Assembly (NCBI RefSeq): GCF_000203915.1
Contig: NC_008390.1
Coordinates: 1,612,001-1,676,000 of the forward strand
Direction: 5' to 3'
DNA from: Burkholderia ambifaria AMMD
GTDB taxonomy: Bacteria; Pseudomonadota; Gammaproteobacteria; Burkholderiales; Burkholderiaceae
Length of the DNA: 64,000 bases
Within the stretch, counting starts at the first letter, position 1. Each line of letters begins with the position of its first letter. A model generated the notes under the pieces. It was given only the letters and a program-made list of their open reading frames with translations, ran no database searches and was not told the origin of the DNA. Positions 24,568 through 34,379 of the stretch are shown in pieces. The position numbers were made by a program, and so were the translations under genes.

Positions 24568-25482
24568 TCAGTCCTGCATTTCGCGGCCCGTGAGCCGCAG
24601 GAATACGTCTTCCAGATTGGCCGGACGATGCAGATAGCGCAACCCCGTGCGTCCCTTGAGTCGCGCACTGAGCGGCTCGGGATCGGTCACGTAGCAGAAC
24701 AGCGTTTCGCCGCTGATCTCGGTGTGCTTCGCGAACGGCGCCAGCTCGTCGCGCAACGCGACCGGCTCGGGCCCGTAGATCTCGATCACGTCGCAGCCGA
24801 TCTCGGATTCGATCAGCGCATGCGGCGCGCCTTCGGCGATCTTGCGGCCTTCCTCGATCACGCACAGCCGGTCGCACAGGCGTTCGGCTTCCTCCATGAA
24901 ATGCGTGGTGATCAGGATCGTCTTGCCGCGCGCGAGCAGCGAGCGCAACCGCTCCCACATCAGGTGCCGCGCCTGCGGATCGAGGCCTGTGGTCGGTTCG
25001 TCGAGCACCAGCACGTCGGGATCGTTGACGAGCGCGCGGGCGAGCGTCAGACGCCGCTTCATCCCGCCCGACAGTTCGCCCACCTTGGCATCGGCCTTGT
25101 TTTCCAGTTTCGCGAATTCGAGCAGCGGCTGCACGAGCGCGCGTGCGGCCTGCGCTGACATCCCGAAATAGCGGCTGAACACGAGCAGGTTTTCGCGGAC
25201 CGTGAAGTCCGGATCGAGATTGTCGAACTGCGGGACGACCCCGACGCGCCGGCGCGCATGCCGCGCGCGTGTCGGAACGGGCTCGCCGCACAGTGAAATG
25301 GCGCCGGCATCGGGATACACGAGGCCGAGCAGCATCTTCAGCGTCGTGGTCTTGCCGGCGCCGTTCGGCCCGAGCAGGCCGTAGCATTCGCCGGCCTGCA
25401 CGTGGAAGGAGAGGTCGTTGACGACGAGCTTGTCGCCATAGCGCTTTTCAACGTTCCGGAAATCGATCGGTGCAACGGACAT
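24568..25482 (-). CDS. ABC-2 exporter ATP-binding protein, NodI-like
   Basis: A 304-residue ATPase of the NodI/DrrA group. Walker A '[10 protein letters not shown]' is at residues 38-47, Q-loop '[20 protein letters not shown]', signature '[15 protein letters not shown]', Walker B '[20 protein letters not shown]', switch His '[14 protein letters not shown]', then a C-terminal domain of about 75 residues. '[16 protein letters not shown]' is close to NodI. I chose the ATG at 25482, which matches family length; in-frame Met codons upstream (25548, 25584) would add an unsupported Pro/Arg-rich leader. It pairs with the permease next to it. Confidence 0.88.
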   Translation of the reverse strand: MSVAPIDFRNVEKRYGDKLVVNDLSFHVQAGECYGLLGPNGAGKTTTLKMLLGLVYPDAGAISLCGEPVPTRARHARRRVGVVPQFDNLDPDFTVRENLLVFSRYFGMSAQAARALVQPLLEFAKLENKADAKVGELSGGMKRRLTLARALVNDPDVLVLDEPTTGLDPQARHLMWERLRSLLARGKTILITTHFMEEAERLCDRLCVIEEGRKIAEGAPHALIESEIGCDVIEIYGPEPVALRDELAPFAKHTEISGETLFCYVTDPEPLSARLKGRTGLRYLHRPANLEDVFLRLTGREMQD

Positions 25483-25817
25483 GGGCAGTTTGTCGTTGTA
25501 AGCGGGCACGGACGCGTTTCGCGGCCGGCCGGCTGGCTGACTGGGCATCCGGGCCGGCGAACGGATCGGGCGAATGCGTGTCACATGAGCATGACCGGGG
25601 CGAACGCACGTCGAGGGTACGAACGGGCCATTCTAGTGCATCGGCTGCGTCTCTTCAGCGCATGCCGGTGCGGCATGGTGCGTCGGCGCACGGATCGTGC
25701 ACCGCATCATCGCCGGCGCGCCCCGCGTGGCGAATCAGCGTTTTCCATCCCTTGCGTCCTCAATTGCGGCGCACCATGATGAGTGCATAGCGCACGTAGT
25801 CGCGATAGGGAGGTTTC
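25483..25817. other. Intergenic region between divergent genes, no gene seen
   Basis: 335 bases between the NodI-like gene (minus) and the universal stress gene (plus). No coding potential or structure that I can support beyond the promoters it must hold. Confidence 0.4.
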
Positions 25818-26315
25818 ATGGCTAGCTACAACAAGATTCTGCTGTGCTACGACGGCACGCTCGAGGGGCGCAAGGCATTGCGGTGCGGTGCCAACCTCGC
25901 GCTGGACCTGAAGGCGGAAACGCATTTGCTGTCGGTCGTCGACATGCGCTCGAGCATCGCGCAAAGCGCCGGGTTGCTGACCGACGTCGCGTGCGGCCGC
26001 TTCGAGGAAACCGCGCGCGAGATCCTGCAAGAAGGCGTGAACTGGCTGCGCGAGCGCGGCGTTCAGGCGGAAGGCCATTTCGCGTTCGGCTATCCGATCG
26101 ACGAAATCGCGAATCTCGCGACGGAGTTGAAGGCCGACCTCGTCGTCGTCGGCCATCGGTGCCGTAGCGGGTTGTCGAGATGGTGGATGGGGTCGGGCAA
26201 CACGCAACTGCTCGATCGCGTGAACTGCAGCATTCTGGTCGCGTGTTCGTCGGCCGAAGAGCAAAAGGCCGAGATCGCGCGCGAACGCGAAGCGGCCATC
26301 TCGAACGGCAAGTAA
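25818..26315 (+). CDS. Universal stress protein (UspA family)
   Basis: A 165-residue single-domain Usp protein. The fold is visible from 'YNKILLCYDGTLEGRKALRC' (first strand and helix) through 'THLLSVVDM', 'GYPIDEIANLATELKADLVV' to the last strand 'NCSILVAC'. The nucleotide loop reads 'VGHRCRSGLSRWWMGS'; the usual G-x2-G-x9-G(S/T) has lost its first Gly to Cys, so ATP binding is doubtful. A charged tail 'AEEQKAEIAREREAA' follows. AGGGAGG lies about seven bases before the ATG. Single gene. Confidence 0.88.
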   Translation: MASYNKILLCYDGTLEGRKALRCGANLALDLKAETHLLSVVDMRSSIAQSAGLLTDVACGRFEETAREILQEGVNWLRERGVQAEGHFAFGYPIDEIANLATELKADLVVVGHRCRSGLSRWWMGSGNTQLLDRVNCSILVACSSAEEQKAEIAREREAAISNGK

Positions 26316-26416
26316 CGCAGCAATCGCGTGAACGGCCGGATGGCCTGCGATTCAGGCGCGGTCGCGCGCAGTGCCGCATCGGCGGCATCGAGCGCGACCG
26401 TGACGACTGCGATTGC

Positions 26417-27139
26417 TCAGGCGTGCAGGTCGATCGCGGACAGCTTCCACGAGAACAGGCCGAAGCGGCGGAAGACCGCCGCATAGCGCGTGCCGTCGGC
26501 GCTGCGCTGGTAGGTCACGACGAATTCATCGATATTCCGGTAGCCGGCACTCGTTTGCTGCGGATGGCCCGCGTCGCTCGGGCTCGCCGGGGCGGGCGCG
26601 GGCGTGGGCGTGGGTGCGGGCGCAGACGCCGGCGCCGATGCAGCCGACGCGGTGGCATTGCTGCCCGGCATGGGTGCGCTAGCCGGATTGGCCGGTGGCG
26701 CGGCCGGTGCGTTGGCGGGCGCATTGCCTGCCGGCGGCCCCGACCAGTCGGGGGGCCGCTCGCCCGGGTTACCGCGCGGCGGGATGCCGCTCATCAGCGC
26801 CGCCACACCTTCCGGTGTCGCATACGCATCGACCAGCGGGCCGATCAACGCAGATCCGATCAGCGCGCCAATCACCGCGAACGGATTGTCCTTCTTCACC
26901 GCGTCGATCCGGCGCATCAACTCTTCCGTGACCTGCTGCTTCAGGCTGATGCGCAGCGACGGAAAGTCGACATATTCGCTGACCGCCTGCGAATCGCGCG
27001 CGTCGATCGCCGATTTCAGGCGACCTAGCGCGACGTACGGCGACGCGTATGCATAGCCGACCGCCGCCAGAATGGCGACGGCCAGCACGACGATCAGCAC
27101 GGGCTTGAGCCGCCACGCGCGGCCCGAAGATCCAGTCAC
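26417..27139 (-). CDS. DUF2939 family membrane-anchored protein
   Basis: A 240-residue protein with one N-terminal membrane helix ('PVLIVVLAVAILAAVGYAYA') and a periplasmic part. The DUF2939 pattern is 'YVALGRLKSAIDARDSQAVS' and 'EYVDFPSLRISLKQQVTEEL', followed by 'NPFAVIGALIGSALIGPLVD' and the C-terminal 'FGLFSWKLSAIDL'. Between these lies an Ala/Pro/Ser-rich linker of about 60 residues ('APTPTPAPAPASPSDAG'). I chose a GTG start at 27139 because GGAGG lies 5-9 bases upstream; the longer frame runs into the neighbouring gene. Function unknown. Confidence 0.8.
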   Translation of the reverse strand: MTGSSGRAWRLKPVLIVVLAVAILAAVGYAYASPYVALGRLKSAIDARDSQAVSEYVDFPSLRISLKQQVTEELMRRIDAVKKDNPFAVIGALIGSALIGPLVDAYATPEGVAALMSGIPPRGNPGERPPDWSGPPAGNAPANAPAAPPANPASAPMPGSNATASAASAPASAPAPTPTPAPAPASPSDAGHPQQTSAGYRNIDEFVVTYQRSADGTRYAAVFRRFGLFSWKLSAIDLHA

Positions 27140-27168
27140 GATGCCTCCGGTGCGAACAGGTTCCGCAA

Positions 27169-27507
27169 TCAGAGACCGCCGTGCGTGGACGATCGTTCCT
27201 CGGCGATGCAGCGATCGATCATCCGGCACACGGCATCGATCGTCCCCACCATGATCAGCCGCGACCGACCGTGATAGACGCGCACGGGCGCACGGCGCGC
27301 CGGTTCCGCGTGATTCAGGCCGGCATTCAGCGAAACCCGCGCGAATGCGGGAAGCGCCGACGGCAGCAGCGACGCCTGCCGTTCAACTGCGACTTCTTGG
27401 CTCACCACGGGCGCCGCGGCGGACAGCGGCGCACAGGGCGTGCGGCCGCGCAGGTGACGCAGGCGACCGAATTGACGGAAAGGCAGCAAACGGGAAAGGC
27501 GTTCCAT
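27169..27507 (-). CDS. Small lexA-linked hypothetical protein
   Basis: A 112-residue basic protein starting 26 bases after the lexA stop on the same strand, with a GAGGAGA site before the ATG (27507), so it is almost surely cotranscribed with lexA and SOS-inducible. Basic N-terminus ('RLSRLLPFRQFGRLRHLRGR'), a middle 'VSQEVAVERQASLLPSALPA' and a C-terminal 'VRVYHGRSRLIMVGTIDAVC' with 'RMIDRCIAEE' helix. I do not recognise the family. In Pseudomonas the gene after lexA is sulA, a division inhibitor; the position suggests a comparable SOS role, but the sequence alone does not prove it. Confidence 0.7.
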   Translation of the reverse strand: MERLSRLLPFRQFGRLRHLRGRTPCAPLSAAAPVVSQEVAVERQASLLPSALPAFARVSLNAGLNHAEPARRAPVRVYHGRSRLIMVGTIDAVCRMIDRCIAEERSSTHGGL

Positions 27508-27533
27508 GGTGTTCTCCTCAGCGAGACCGATTG

Positions 27534-28181
27534 TCAGAGTTCGCCCGAGCGGATCAGCCCGACGGCGATGCCTTCCAGCGCGAATTCCGCGCTGCCGGCC
27601 TTGACGAAGATGTTTTCGTAATCCGGATTCTCGGCGATCAGCTCGAGGCCGCCGGGCCGGCGCATCAGGCGCTTGACCGTGACGTCGTCGCCCAGACGCG
27701 CGACGATGATCTGGCCGTCCTTCGCTTCCGTGCGCTTCTGCACGGCGAGGAGGTCGCCGTCGAGAATGCCGGCGTCGCGCATCGACAGGCCGCGCACCTT
27801 CAGCAGGTAGTCGGGCTTGCTCGTGAAGAGCGCGGGATCGCATGCGTAATGCTGCGAGATGTGCTCCTGCGCGAGGATCGGGCTACCGGCCGCCACCCGG
27901 CCGACGAGCGGCAGCGACAGTTGCATCAGGCCGGCGTGCGGCAGCGTGAACTGGTGCGGCGCATCTTCGATGCCGAGCAGGCGAATGCCGCGCGACGCGC
28001 CGGCGGCGAGCTCGATCACGCCCTTGCGCGCCAGCGCACGGAGGTGTTCCTCGGCCGCGTTCGGCGAGCTGAAACCCAGCTCGGCCGCGATCTCGGCGCG
28101 CGTGGGCGGGAAACCGGAGCGCTCGATCGCCCGGCGGATCAAGTCGAACACTTGCTGCTGACGTGCGGTGAGTTTGGTCAT
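27534..28181 (-). CDS. lexA: LexA repressor
   Basis: SOS repressor with self-cleavage, 215 residues. The N-terminal winged helix contains '[20 protein letters not shown]' with '[17 protein letters not shown]'. The S24 peptidase part has the Ala98-Gly99 cleavage site in 'GRVAAGSP', Ser133 in 'GLSMRDAGI', and Lys170 in 'DDVTVKRL'. It is somewhat longer than the 202 residues of E. coli LexA, from an insertion between the domains. Two perfect SOS boxes precede it, showing autoregulation, and a small gene follows in the same transcript. Confidence 0.97.
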   Translation of the reverse strand: MTKLTARQQQVFDLIRRAIERSGFPPTRAEIAAELGFSSPNAAEEHLRALARKGVIELAAGASRGIRLLGIEDAPHQFTLPHAGLMQLSLPLVGRVAAGSPILAQEHISQHYACDPALFTSKPDYLLKVRGLSMRDAGILDGDLLAVQKRTEAKDGQIIVARLGDDVTVKRLMRRPGGLELIAENPDYENIFVKAGSAEFALEGIAVGLIRSGEL

Positions 28182-28188
28182 GGCTTAA

Positions 28189-28224
28189 CTGTATGGATAG
28201 ACAGTGAGCTGTATTTTTATACAG
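28189..28224 (-). promoter_or_regulatory. Two LexA (SOS) boxes upstream of lexA
   Basis: CTGT-N8-ACAG at 28189-28204 and again at 28209-28224, both with AT-rich centres. The first lies eight bases from the lexA start codon. Tandem boxes are typical for lexA autoregulation. Confidence 0.93.
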
Positions 28225-28344
28225 TACTTCGCGAATTTCAAGTGTTACTTGAGGTTCGACGCGATCGCGCCGGTTCCGCCGCGATTTCGCGACGTCCGGA
28301 CGCCGGTTTGTCTGCCGCAACCGTCCGCCCAGTCTGCGTTAGCA

Positions 28345-28420
28345 CTTTTGAGTATTAAAAAATGAAGAACGATTATTTTTAATCATGTAACCCGTTCGCT
28401 AGACTGGCCCGACATCGCAA
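28345..28420 (+). promoter_or_regulatory. AT-rich promoter region of the sulfate operon
   Basis: An AT-rich stretch in a GC-rich setting, with a perfect inverted repeat GATTA-TTTT-TAATC at 28371-28384, upstream of sbp. CysB-type regulators bind AT-rich activation sites upstream of sulfur genes, so this is the likely regulatory region; the exact boxes are not certain. Confidence 0.4.
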
Positions 28421-28445
28421 CATCGACAACACTGGAGAACCAAGG

Positions 28446-29483
28446 ATGGCGAAGCGCAATACGGGGCTGGTGGGCGGAGCGGGCCGCCTGATTGCAACAC
28501 TCGCGCTCGGCGCGGCGGCGGCGTTGGGCGTCGTCACGCATGCGCAGGCCGATACGACGTTCCTGAACGTGTCGTACGACCCGACGCGCGAGCTGTATCA
28601 GGACTTCAACCAGGCGTTCGGCAAGGCGTGGAAGGCGAAGACGGGCGAGACGGTCAACTTCAAGCAGTCGCACGGCGGCTCGGGCGCGCAGGCGCGCTCG
28701 GTACTCGACGGCCTGCAGGCCGACGTCGTCACGCTGGCGCTCGCCTACGACATCGACGCGCTCGCCAACAAGGGGCTGGTGAACAAGGACTGGCAAAAGC
28801 GCCTGCCGGACAACGCATCGCCGTACACGTCGACGATCGTGTTCCTCGTGCGCAAGGGCAACCCGAAAGGGATCAAGGACTGGGACGATCTGACCAAGCC
28901 GGGCATCTCGATCGTCACGCCGAACCCGAAGACCTCGGGCGGTGCGCGCTGGAACTACCTGGCCGCATGGTCGTATGCCGTGCACAAGCCGGGCGGTAAC
29001 GAGCAGGGCGCGAAGGAATTCGTGACGAAGCTCTACAAGAATGCAGGCGTGCTCGATTCGGGCGCGCGTGGCGCGACGACGAGCTTCGTGCAGCGCGGGA
29101 TCGGCGACGTGCTGATCGCGTGGGAGAACGAGGCGTTCCTGTCGATCAAGGAATTCGGCACCGACAAGTTCGAGATCGTCGTGCCGTCGGTGAGCATCCT
29201 GGCCGAGCCGCCCGTCGCGGTGGTCGACAAGGTGGTCGACAAGAAGGGCACGCGCAAGCTGGCGGAGGCCTACCTGAATTTCCTGTACAGCCCGCAGGGC
29301 CAGGAGATCGCGGCGCGCAACTACTACCGTCCGCGTTCGAAGAACGTGCCGGCGGAGCTGACGAAGCAGTTCCCGAAGCTGAAGCTGTACACGGTCGACG
29401 ACACGTTCGGCGGCTGGACGAATGCGCAGAAGACGCATTTCGCGGACGGCGGCGTGTTCGACTCGATCTACAAGCCGCAGTAA
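28446..29483 (+). CDS. sbp: Sulfate ABC transporter periplasmic binding protein
   Basis: Periplasmic sulfate receptor, 345 residues with a signal peptide of about 35 ('[21 protein letters not shown]' ends it). Family signatures of Sbp/CysP are '[18 protein letters not shown]', '[18 protein letters not shown]', '[15 protein letters not shown]', '[12 protein letters not shown]', '[18 protein letters not shown]' and 'YYRPRSKNV'. The SGGA and Asp/Asn residues bind the oxyanion. The start follows GGAGAACCAAGG. It heads the operon sbp-cysT-cysW-cysA-cysB; a strong hairpin separates it from cysT, probably to give excess binding protein. Confidence 0.95.
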   Translation: MAKRNTGLVGGAGRLIATLALGAAAALGVVTHAQADTTFLNVSYDPTRELYQDFNQAFGKAWKAKTGETVNFKQSHGGSGAQARSVLDGLQADVVTLALAYDIDALANKGLVNKDWQKRLPDNASPYTSTIVFLVRKGNPKGIKDWDDLTKPGISIVTPNPKTSGGARWNYLAAWSYAVHKPGGNEQGAKEFVTKLYKNAGVLDSGARGATTSFVQRGIGDVLIAWENEAFLSIKEFGTDKFEIVVPSVSILAEPPVAVVDKVVDKKGTRKLAEAYLNFLYSPQGQEIAARNYYRPRSKNVPAELTKQFPKLKLYTVDDTFGGWTNAQKTHFADGGVFDSIYKPQ

Positions 29484-29558
29484 CGCGAACAGTAACACCA
29501 CGCAGCAAACCCATAACGACAGCGGTGCGCCACGATAGCGCGCCGCATCCCCGACGGC

Positions 29559-29584
29559 CGCCGGCGCGATTCCCCGCGCCGGCG
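29559..29584 (+). terminator. Intercistronic hairpin between sbp and cysT
   Basis: Perfect 10-bp stem CGCCGGCGCG (29559-29568) with CGCGCCGGCG (29575-29584), loop ATTCCC, followed by only three T. Likely a partial terminator or mRNA 3'-end stabiliser that lowers downstream expression. Confidence 0.6.
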
Positions 29585-29629
29585 TTTGCGTCGGACCCAT
29601 GAGCAGCATCGACCCAGCAAGAGCATCCG

Positions 29630-30529
29630 ATGACGACGTACACCTTTCGCAAGCCGAGCGCGCTGCCCGGCTTCGGCGTGACGCTTGGCATCACGGTGGC
29701 CTATTTGAGCCTCGTGGTGCTGATCCCGCTCGCCGCCACGTTCCTGAAGACCGCGACTTTGTCGTGGGACCAGTTCGTCACCGCCGTCACGTCGCCGCGC
29801 GTACTCGCGTCGTACCGGCTGACGTTTTCCGCCGCCCTGGGCGGCGCATTGATCAACGCCGTGTTCGGCTTTCTCGTCGCGTGGGTGCTGGTGCGCTACC
29901 GGTTCCCGTTGAAGCGCCTCGTCGACGCGATCGTCGACCTGCCGTTCGCGTTGCCGACGTCGGTCGCGGGCATTTCGCTGGCAGCCGTCTATGCGACCAA
30001 CGGCTGGGTCGGCCAGTATCTCGCGCCGTTCGGCATCAAGATCGCGTTCACGCCCATCGGCGTGCTGGTGGCGCTGACCTTCATCGGGCTGCCGTTCGTC
30101 GTGCGCACCGTGCAGCCCGTGCTCGAGGATTTCGAGCGCGAGCAGGAGGAGGCCGCCGCGTGCCTCGGCGCATCGCGCTGGCTGACGTTCCGCCGCGTCG
30201 TGTTGCCGGCCGTGCTGCCGGCGCTGCTCACCGGCTTCGCGCTGGCGTTCGCGCGCGCGCTCGGCGAATACGGGTCGGTGATCTTCATCGCCGGCAACGT
30301 GCCGATGAAATCCGAGATCACGTCGCTCCTGATCATCACGAAGCTCGAGCAGTACGACTATGCGGGCGCGACCGCGCTGGCGGTCGTGATGCTGGTCGTG
30401 TCGTTCCTGATGCTGCTCCTGATCAACACGCTGCAGTGGTATCTGCAGCGTCGTACGAGCAAGGGGGCGAGCGGCCCCGCGCCGTCGAGCGCAACCATTG
30501 CCGCGACCGTCCAGGGAGGCCAGCAATGA
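29630..30529 (+). CDS. cysT: Sulfate/thiosulfate ABC transporter permease CysT
   Basis: First permease subunit of the sulfate importer (also called CysU), 299 residues, six membrane helices. Marks: '[20 protein letters not shown]' at the N-terminus, '[19 protein letters not shown]', and the EAA loop '[20 protein letters not shown]' that docks CysA. The start '[16 protein letters not shown]' is typical of the family. The stop overlaps the cysW ATG (ATGA). Confidence 0.95.
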   Translation: MTTYTFRKPSALPGFGVTLGITVAYLSLVVLIPLAATFLKTATLSWDQFVTAVTSPRVLASYRLTFSAALGGALINAVFGFLVAWVLVRYRFPLKRLVDAIVDLPFALPTSVAGISLAAVYATNGWVGQYLAPFGIKIAFTPIGVLVALTFIGLPFVVRTVQPVLEDFEREQEEAAACLGASRWLTFRRVVLPAVLPALLTGFALAFARALGEYGSVIFIAGNVPMKSEITSLLIITKLEQYDYAGATALAVVMLVVSFLMLLLINTLQWYLQRRTSKGASGPAPSSATIAATVQGGQQ

Positions 30530-31473
30530 GCCAGGAGTCCAGTGCCGTGCTGAACACCCCGTCCGCCGCGCGCGCGCGTGCCGCGAAACGGCCCGACCCC
30601 GTCAGCGAGTCGCGCGTCGTGCGCTGGCTGCTCACGGGCATCGCGCTGGCGTTCCTCGCGTTCTTCCTCGTCGTGCCGCTCGCCGCGGTGTTCTTCGAGG
30701 CGCTGCGCAAGGGCGTCGGCTTCTATCTCGAATCGCTCGCCGATCCGGACGCATGGTCGGCGATCAAGCTGACGCTGACGGTCGCCGTGATCGCGGTGCC
30801 GCTGAACCTCGTGTTCGGCGTGTGCGCGTCGTGGGCGATCGCGAAATTCGAATTTCGCGGCAAGGCATTGCTGACCACGCTGATCGACCTGCCGTTCTCC
30901 GTGTCGCCGGTCATCTCGGGCCTCGTCTACGTGCTGCTGTTCGGCGCGCAGGGCTGGCTCGGGCCGTGGCTGCAGGACCACGACGTGCAGATCATCTTCG
31001 CGGTGCCGGGCATCGTGCTCGCGACGATCTTCGTCACGTTCCCGTTCGTCGCGCGCGAGCTGATCCCGCTGATGCAGGCGCAGGGCACCGACGAGGAAGA
31101 GGCCGCGCGCGTGCTCGGTGCGTCGGGCTGGCAGATCTTCCGGCGCGTGACGCTGCCGAACGTGAAGTGGGGCCTGCTGTACGGCGTGATCCTGTGCAAT
31201 GCGCGCGCGATGGGCGAGTTCGGTGCGGTGTCGGTCGTGTCCGGCCACATTCGCGGCGTGACCGACACGATGCCGCTGCACGTCGAGATCCTGTACAACG
31301 AATACAACTTCGCGGCGGCGTTCGCGGTGGCGTCGGTGCTGGCGCTGCTCGCGCTCGTCACGCTCGCGCTGAAGCTGCTCGCCGAGCGTCATCTCGCCGC
31401 CGAACTGGCCGGCGCACGCGATGACGTTCCCGCTCATGCCGGCCCCGTCGCCGCCATTTCGTCGAAATCGTAA
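30526..31473 (+). CDS. cysW: Sulfate ABC transporter permease CysW
   Basis: Second permease subunit, 315 residues. Marks: '[20 protein letters not shown]', '[20 protein letters not shown]', '[20 protein letters not shown]' and the EAA loop '[20 protein letters not shown]'. It has an N-terminal extension of about 35 Ala/Arg-rich residues before the first membrane helix. The ATG at 30526 overlaps the cysT stop and has GGGAGG ten bases upstream. It pairs with CysT as a heterodimer. Confidence 0.95.
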   Translation: MSQESSAVLNTPSAARARAAKRPDPVSESRVVRWLLTGIALAFLAFFLVVPLAAVFFEALRKGVGFYLESLADPDAWSAIKLTLTVAVIAVPLNLVFGVCASWAIAKFEFRGKALLTTLIDLPFSVSPVISGLVYVLLFGAQGWLGPWLQDHDVQIIFAVPGIVLATIFVTFPFVARELIPLMQAQGTDEEEAARVLGASGWQIFRRVTLPNVKWGLLYGVILCNARAMGEFGAVSVVSGHIRGVTDTMPLHVEILYNEYNFAAAFAVASVLALLALVTLALKLLAERHLAAELAGARDDVPAHAGPVAAISSKS

Positions 31474-31486
31474 AGAGGCAACCAGA

Positions 31487-32545
31487 ATGGGTATCACCGT
31501 CCGTCACCTTCAAAAGCGCTTCGGCGATTTCACCGCCCTCGACAACGTGTCGCTCGACTTCCCCGCGGGCGAGCTCGTCGCGCTGCTCGGGCCGTCCGGC
31601 TGCGGCAAGACCACGCTGCTGCGCGTGATCGCGGGCCTCGAGCACGCGGACGCCGGCCAGGTCGTGCTGCAGGGGCTCGACGTCGCGTCGGTGGGCGCGC
31701 GCGATCGCCAGGTCGGCTTCGTGTTCCAGCATTACGCGCTGTTTCGCCACATGACCGTATTCGAGAACGTCGCGTTCGGGCTGCGCGTGAAACCGCGCCG
31801 CGAGCGGCCGTCGGAAGCCGTGATCCGCGACAAGGTGCACGAGCTGCTGAAGCTCGTGCAGCTCGACTGGCTCGCGCAGCGCTATCCGTCCGAGCTGTCG
31901 GGCGGCCAGCGCCAGCGGATCGCGCTCGCCCGCGCGCTCGCGGTCGAGCCGAAGGTGCTGCTGCTCGACGAGCCGTTCGGCGCGCTCGACGCGAAGGTGC
32001 GCAAGGAACTGCGTAGCTGGCTGCGGCGCCTGCACGACGATCTGCACATTTCGACGATCTTCGTCACGCACGACCAGGAAGAGGCGCTGGAAGTGGCCGA
32101 CCGGATCGTCGTGCTGAACCGCGGGCACGTGGAGCAGGTCGGCAGCCCGCAGGACGTCTACGATCATCCGCAAAGCGCGTTCGTCTACGAATTTCTCGGC
32201 GCGGCGAACCGCCTGCCGGGCACCGTCGCCGGCCGTGGCTTCGTCGCCGAGGGCGCGGCGGCCCCGATCGCGGTCGATGCCGATTTCGCGGGCCCCGCGA
32301 ACGCGTACGTGCGGCCGCACGACCTGCAGCTGTGGCCGGCCGGCGACGGTCATCGCGACGGCATCGCGGTGGACGTGCGCCGCGTGATCCCGCTCGGCGG
32401 CTCGGTGCGGGTCGAACTCGAGGCGCGCACGGGCGGCGCACTCGAAGCGGAACTCGATCGCGACGCGTGGCGTGCGCTCGCGCTGCAGGTCGGCGACGGT
32501 GCGACGGCCGTACCGCGCGCGGTGCGGGTATTTCCCGCACACTGA
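31487..32545 (+). CDS. cysA: Sulfate/thiosulfate import ATP-binding protein CysA
   Basis: ATPase of the sulfate importer, 352 residues. Walker A 'GPSGCGKTT' is near residue 36, Q-loop '[20 protein letters not shown]', signature '[15 protein letters not shown]', Walker B '[20 protein letters not shown]', switch His '[14 protein letters not shown]', and a C-terminal regulatory TOBE-like domain from about residue 240 ('[13 protein letters not shown]', '[15 protein letters not shown]'). '[20 protein letters not shown]' is the usual CysA opening. Starts 13 bases after cysW. Confidence 0.95.
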   Translation: MGITVRHLQKRFGDFTALDNVSLDFPAGELVALLGPSGCGKTTLLRVIAGLEHADAGQVVLQGLDVASVGARDRQVGFVFQHYALFRHMTVFENVAFGLRVKPRRERPSEAVIRDKVHELLKLVQLDWLAQRYPSELSGGQRQRIALARALAVEPKVLLLDEPFGALDAKVRKELRSWLRRLHDDLHISTIFVTHDQEEALEVADRIVVLNRGHVEQVGSPQDVYDHPQSAFVYEFLGAANRLPGTVAGRGFVAEGAAAPIAVDADFAGPANAYVRPHDLQLWPAGDGHRDGIAVDVRRVIPLGGSVRVELEARTGGALEAELDRDAWRALALQVGDGATAVPRAVRVFPAH

Positions 32546-32624
32546 CGCCGAACCCGGTAAAGAGAAGAGGGCGGATACCGCTCCGGAGCGACATTCGAAC
32601 AACGACAGCCTAAGAGGCATACCC

Positions 32625-33551
32625 ATGAATTTTCAGCAATTGCGTTTCGTGCGCGAAGCCGTGCGGCAGAACATGAATCTGACGGAAGTCGCGAACGTGC
32701 TGTACACGTCGCAGTCGGGCGTGTCGAAGCAGATCAAGGATCTCGAGGACGAACTGGGCGTCGACATCTTCATCCGGCGCGGCAAGCGGCTCACGGGGCT
32801 CACGGAGCCCGGCAAGGCCGTGCACCAGTTGATCGAGCGGATGCTGCTCGATGCCGAGAACCTGCGCCGCGTCGCGCGCCAGTTCGCCGACCAGGACAGC
32901 GGCCACCTCGTCGTCGCGACCACGCACACGCAGGCGCGCTACGCGCTGCCGAAGGTGATCCGGCAGTTCACCGACGTGTTCCCGAAGGTGCATCTCGCGC
33001 TGCGCCAGGGCAGCCCGCAGCAGATCGCGCAGATGATCCTCAATGGCGAAGCCGATCTCGGCATCTCGACCGAGGCGCTCGACCGCTATCCGGACATCGT
33101 GACGTTCCCGTGCTATTCGTGGCACCACACGGTGGTCGTGCCGAAGGGGCATCCGCTCGTCGGCCGCGAGAACCTGACGCTCGACGAAATCGCCGAGTAT
33201 CCGATCATCACGTATGACCAGGACTTCACGGGCCGCTCGCACATCGACCAGGCGTTCACGCAGGCCGGCGCGGTGCCCGACGTCGTGCTGACCGCGATCG
33301 ACGCGGACGTGATCAAGACCTACGTCGAGCTCGGGATGGGGATCGGCGTCGTCGCGGCGATGGCCTTCGATCCGCAGCGCGACACCGGCCTCGTCGCGCT
33401 CGACACGCAGCACCTGTTCGAGGCGAGCACGACGCGGGTCGGGCTGCGCAAGGGCGCATTCCTGCGCGCGTATGCGTACCGGCTGATCGAGATGTTCGCG
33501 CCGCAACTGAACGAAGCGGAAATCGCCGCGCAGCTGCGCGAAACGGTCTGA
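32625..33551 (+). CDS. cysB: CysB-type LysR regulator of sulfur assimilation
   Basis: A 308-residue LysR regulator of the CysB/Cbl subgroup, which activates sulfate and organosulfur genes in response to N-acetylserine and sulfur limitation. The opening 'MNFQQLRFVREAVRQNMNLT' with 'EVANVLYTSQSGVSKQIKDL' and 'EDELGVDIFIRRGKRLTGLT' is nearly invariant in CysB/Cbl. The effector domain shows 'TTHTQARYALPKVIRQF' and 'TYDQDFTGRSHIDQAF'. The ATG lies 79 bases after cysA, so it can be read from the sulfate operon, making a feedback loop. Cbl- or SsuR-like function is the main alternative. Confidence 0.9.
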   Translation: MNFQQLRFVREAVRQNMNLTEVANVLYTSQSGVSKQIKDLEDELGVDIFIRRGKRLTGLTEPGKAVHQLIERMLLDAENLRRVARQFADQDSGHLVVATTHTQARYALPKVIRQFTDVFPKVHLALRQGSPQQIAQMILNGEADLGISTEALDRYPDIVTFPCYSWHHTVVVPKGHPLVGRENLTLDEIAEYPIITYDQDFTGRSHIDQAFTQAGAVPDVVLTAIDADVIKTYVELGMGIGVVAAMAFDPQRDTGLVALDTQHLFEASTTRVGLRKGAFLRAYAYRLIEMFAPQLNEAEIAAQLRETV

Positions 33552-33610
33552 CGGCGGGGCGGTGTCCCGGGGGGCGCGGCGAGCGCCCGCCGGACGGGCT
33601 GCGCGATGGG

Positions 33611-33643
33611 TGACATGACGGTGGTTTTCGCGTCGTCATGTCA
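33611..33643 (+). terminator. Hairpin downstream of cysB
   Basis: Perfect 10-bp inverted repeat TGACATGACG (33611-33620) and CGTCATGTCA (33634-33643), loop of 13 bases. No T-run follows, so it is only a possible terminator of the sulfate operon. Confidence 0.4.
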
Positions 33644-34306
33644 TGGCGAGCCGACGTGTCGAACCTTCGATCGACGTCGTCGCTGACAATCCGCGTTGCC
33701 ACGCGCGGCCACCGTCACGTATGTGCCGATCAAACAGAACAACAAGACGGCACATTCGCATGCCTCGCGTCGACCTTCTCGAGCGACGCGCTCTTTTTCA
33801 CAAAGATACGATTTAATGCGCCGGCACGCGGATCGACAAACCGCGTCGGCAGCGCGCTGCGCGGCCATTGCCGCAGCCGACTCGAGCCTGCTGCGGCGGC
33901 AACGCCATCGCAACGCCATCGCATCGCGCCGAATGAAACCGGAACAGCGCACACGTGGAAAACGCAAACCAAAGCCGACGGACAAGCCGGATCCGACGAA
34001 GGCCCATCATCGAATCCGAAAACGGTTTCTCGGTTTCGTCCACGATCGCAACGAAGCGCCACCGTCGAATGCGATGTAACGCGCCGCAATCCGCAAGCGC
34101 CGCAGCGTGCTCCGAATAAACCCTTAAATATTGATCAGACGGGTTGCGCGTCGAACCGAAACGGTACAGCATAGCTTTCACTCCGCCGGCTTCCCGCCGG
34201 CGGTGGCGTGTCGACGACAGCGCGCGCCAGGCAGTCGGCCGTCTGCCTGCTTCCATTCCTTGGTACCGACAAGCAGCATCGATGGCCACTGCCCGGGTAA
34301 TTGGGC

Positions 34307-34318
34307 GCAAACGTTTGC
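34307..34318 (+). promoter_or_regulatory. LacI-type (RbsR) operator
   Basis: Perfect 12-bp palindrome GCAAACGTTTGC, 62 bases before rbsB. This is the classic LacI/GalR-family operator form with central CG, and the operon encodes its own LacI-type regulator. Confidence 0.85.
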
Positions 34319-34379
34319 TCGCATTAAAACAACAACCAGACACCAATCGGCCCCACGGGCCAGTCGCCAGGAGATGTGT

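Larger units (their letters stand above)
33552..34379. other. Long intergenic region between cys and rbs operons
   Basis: 828 bases without a gene I can support; frames through it have unusual composition. It holds a hairpin at 33611-33643, a doubled GCAACGCCATC at about 33900-33921, a stretch lower in GC around 33720-33830 and 34110-34150, and the ribose operator at 34307. Confidence 0.6.

Noticed and set aside
23728..25482. Symbiotic Nod-factor export
   Set aside because: No nodABC or other nodulation genes are present; NodIJ similarity alone does not support symbiosis.
33638..34174. A 178-codon plus-strand frame between cys and rbs operons
   Set aside because: No ribosome site, unusual amino-acid composition, no recognisable domain, and it runs into the rbs control region.
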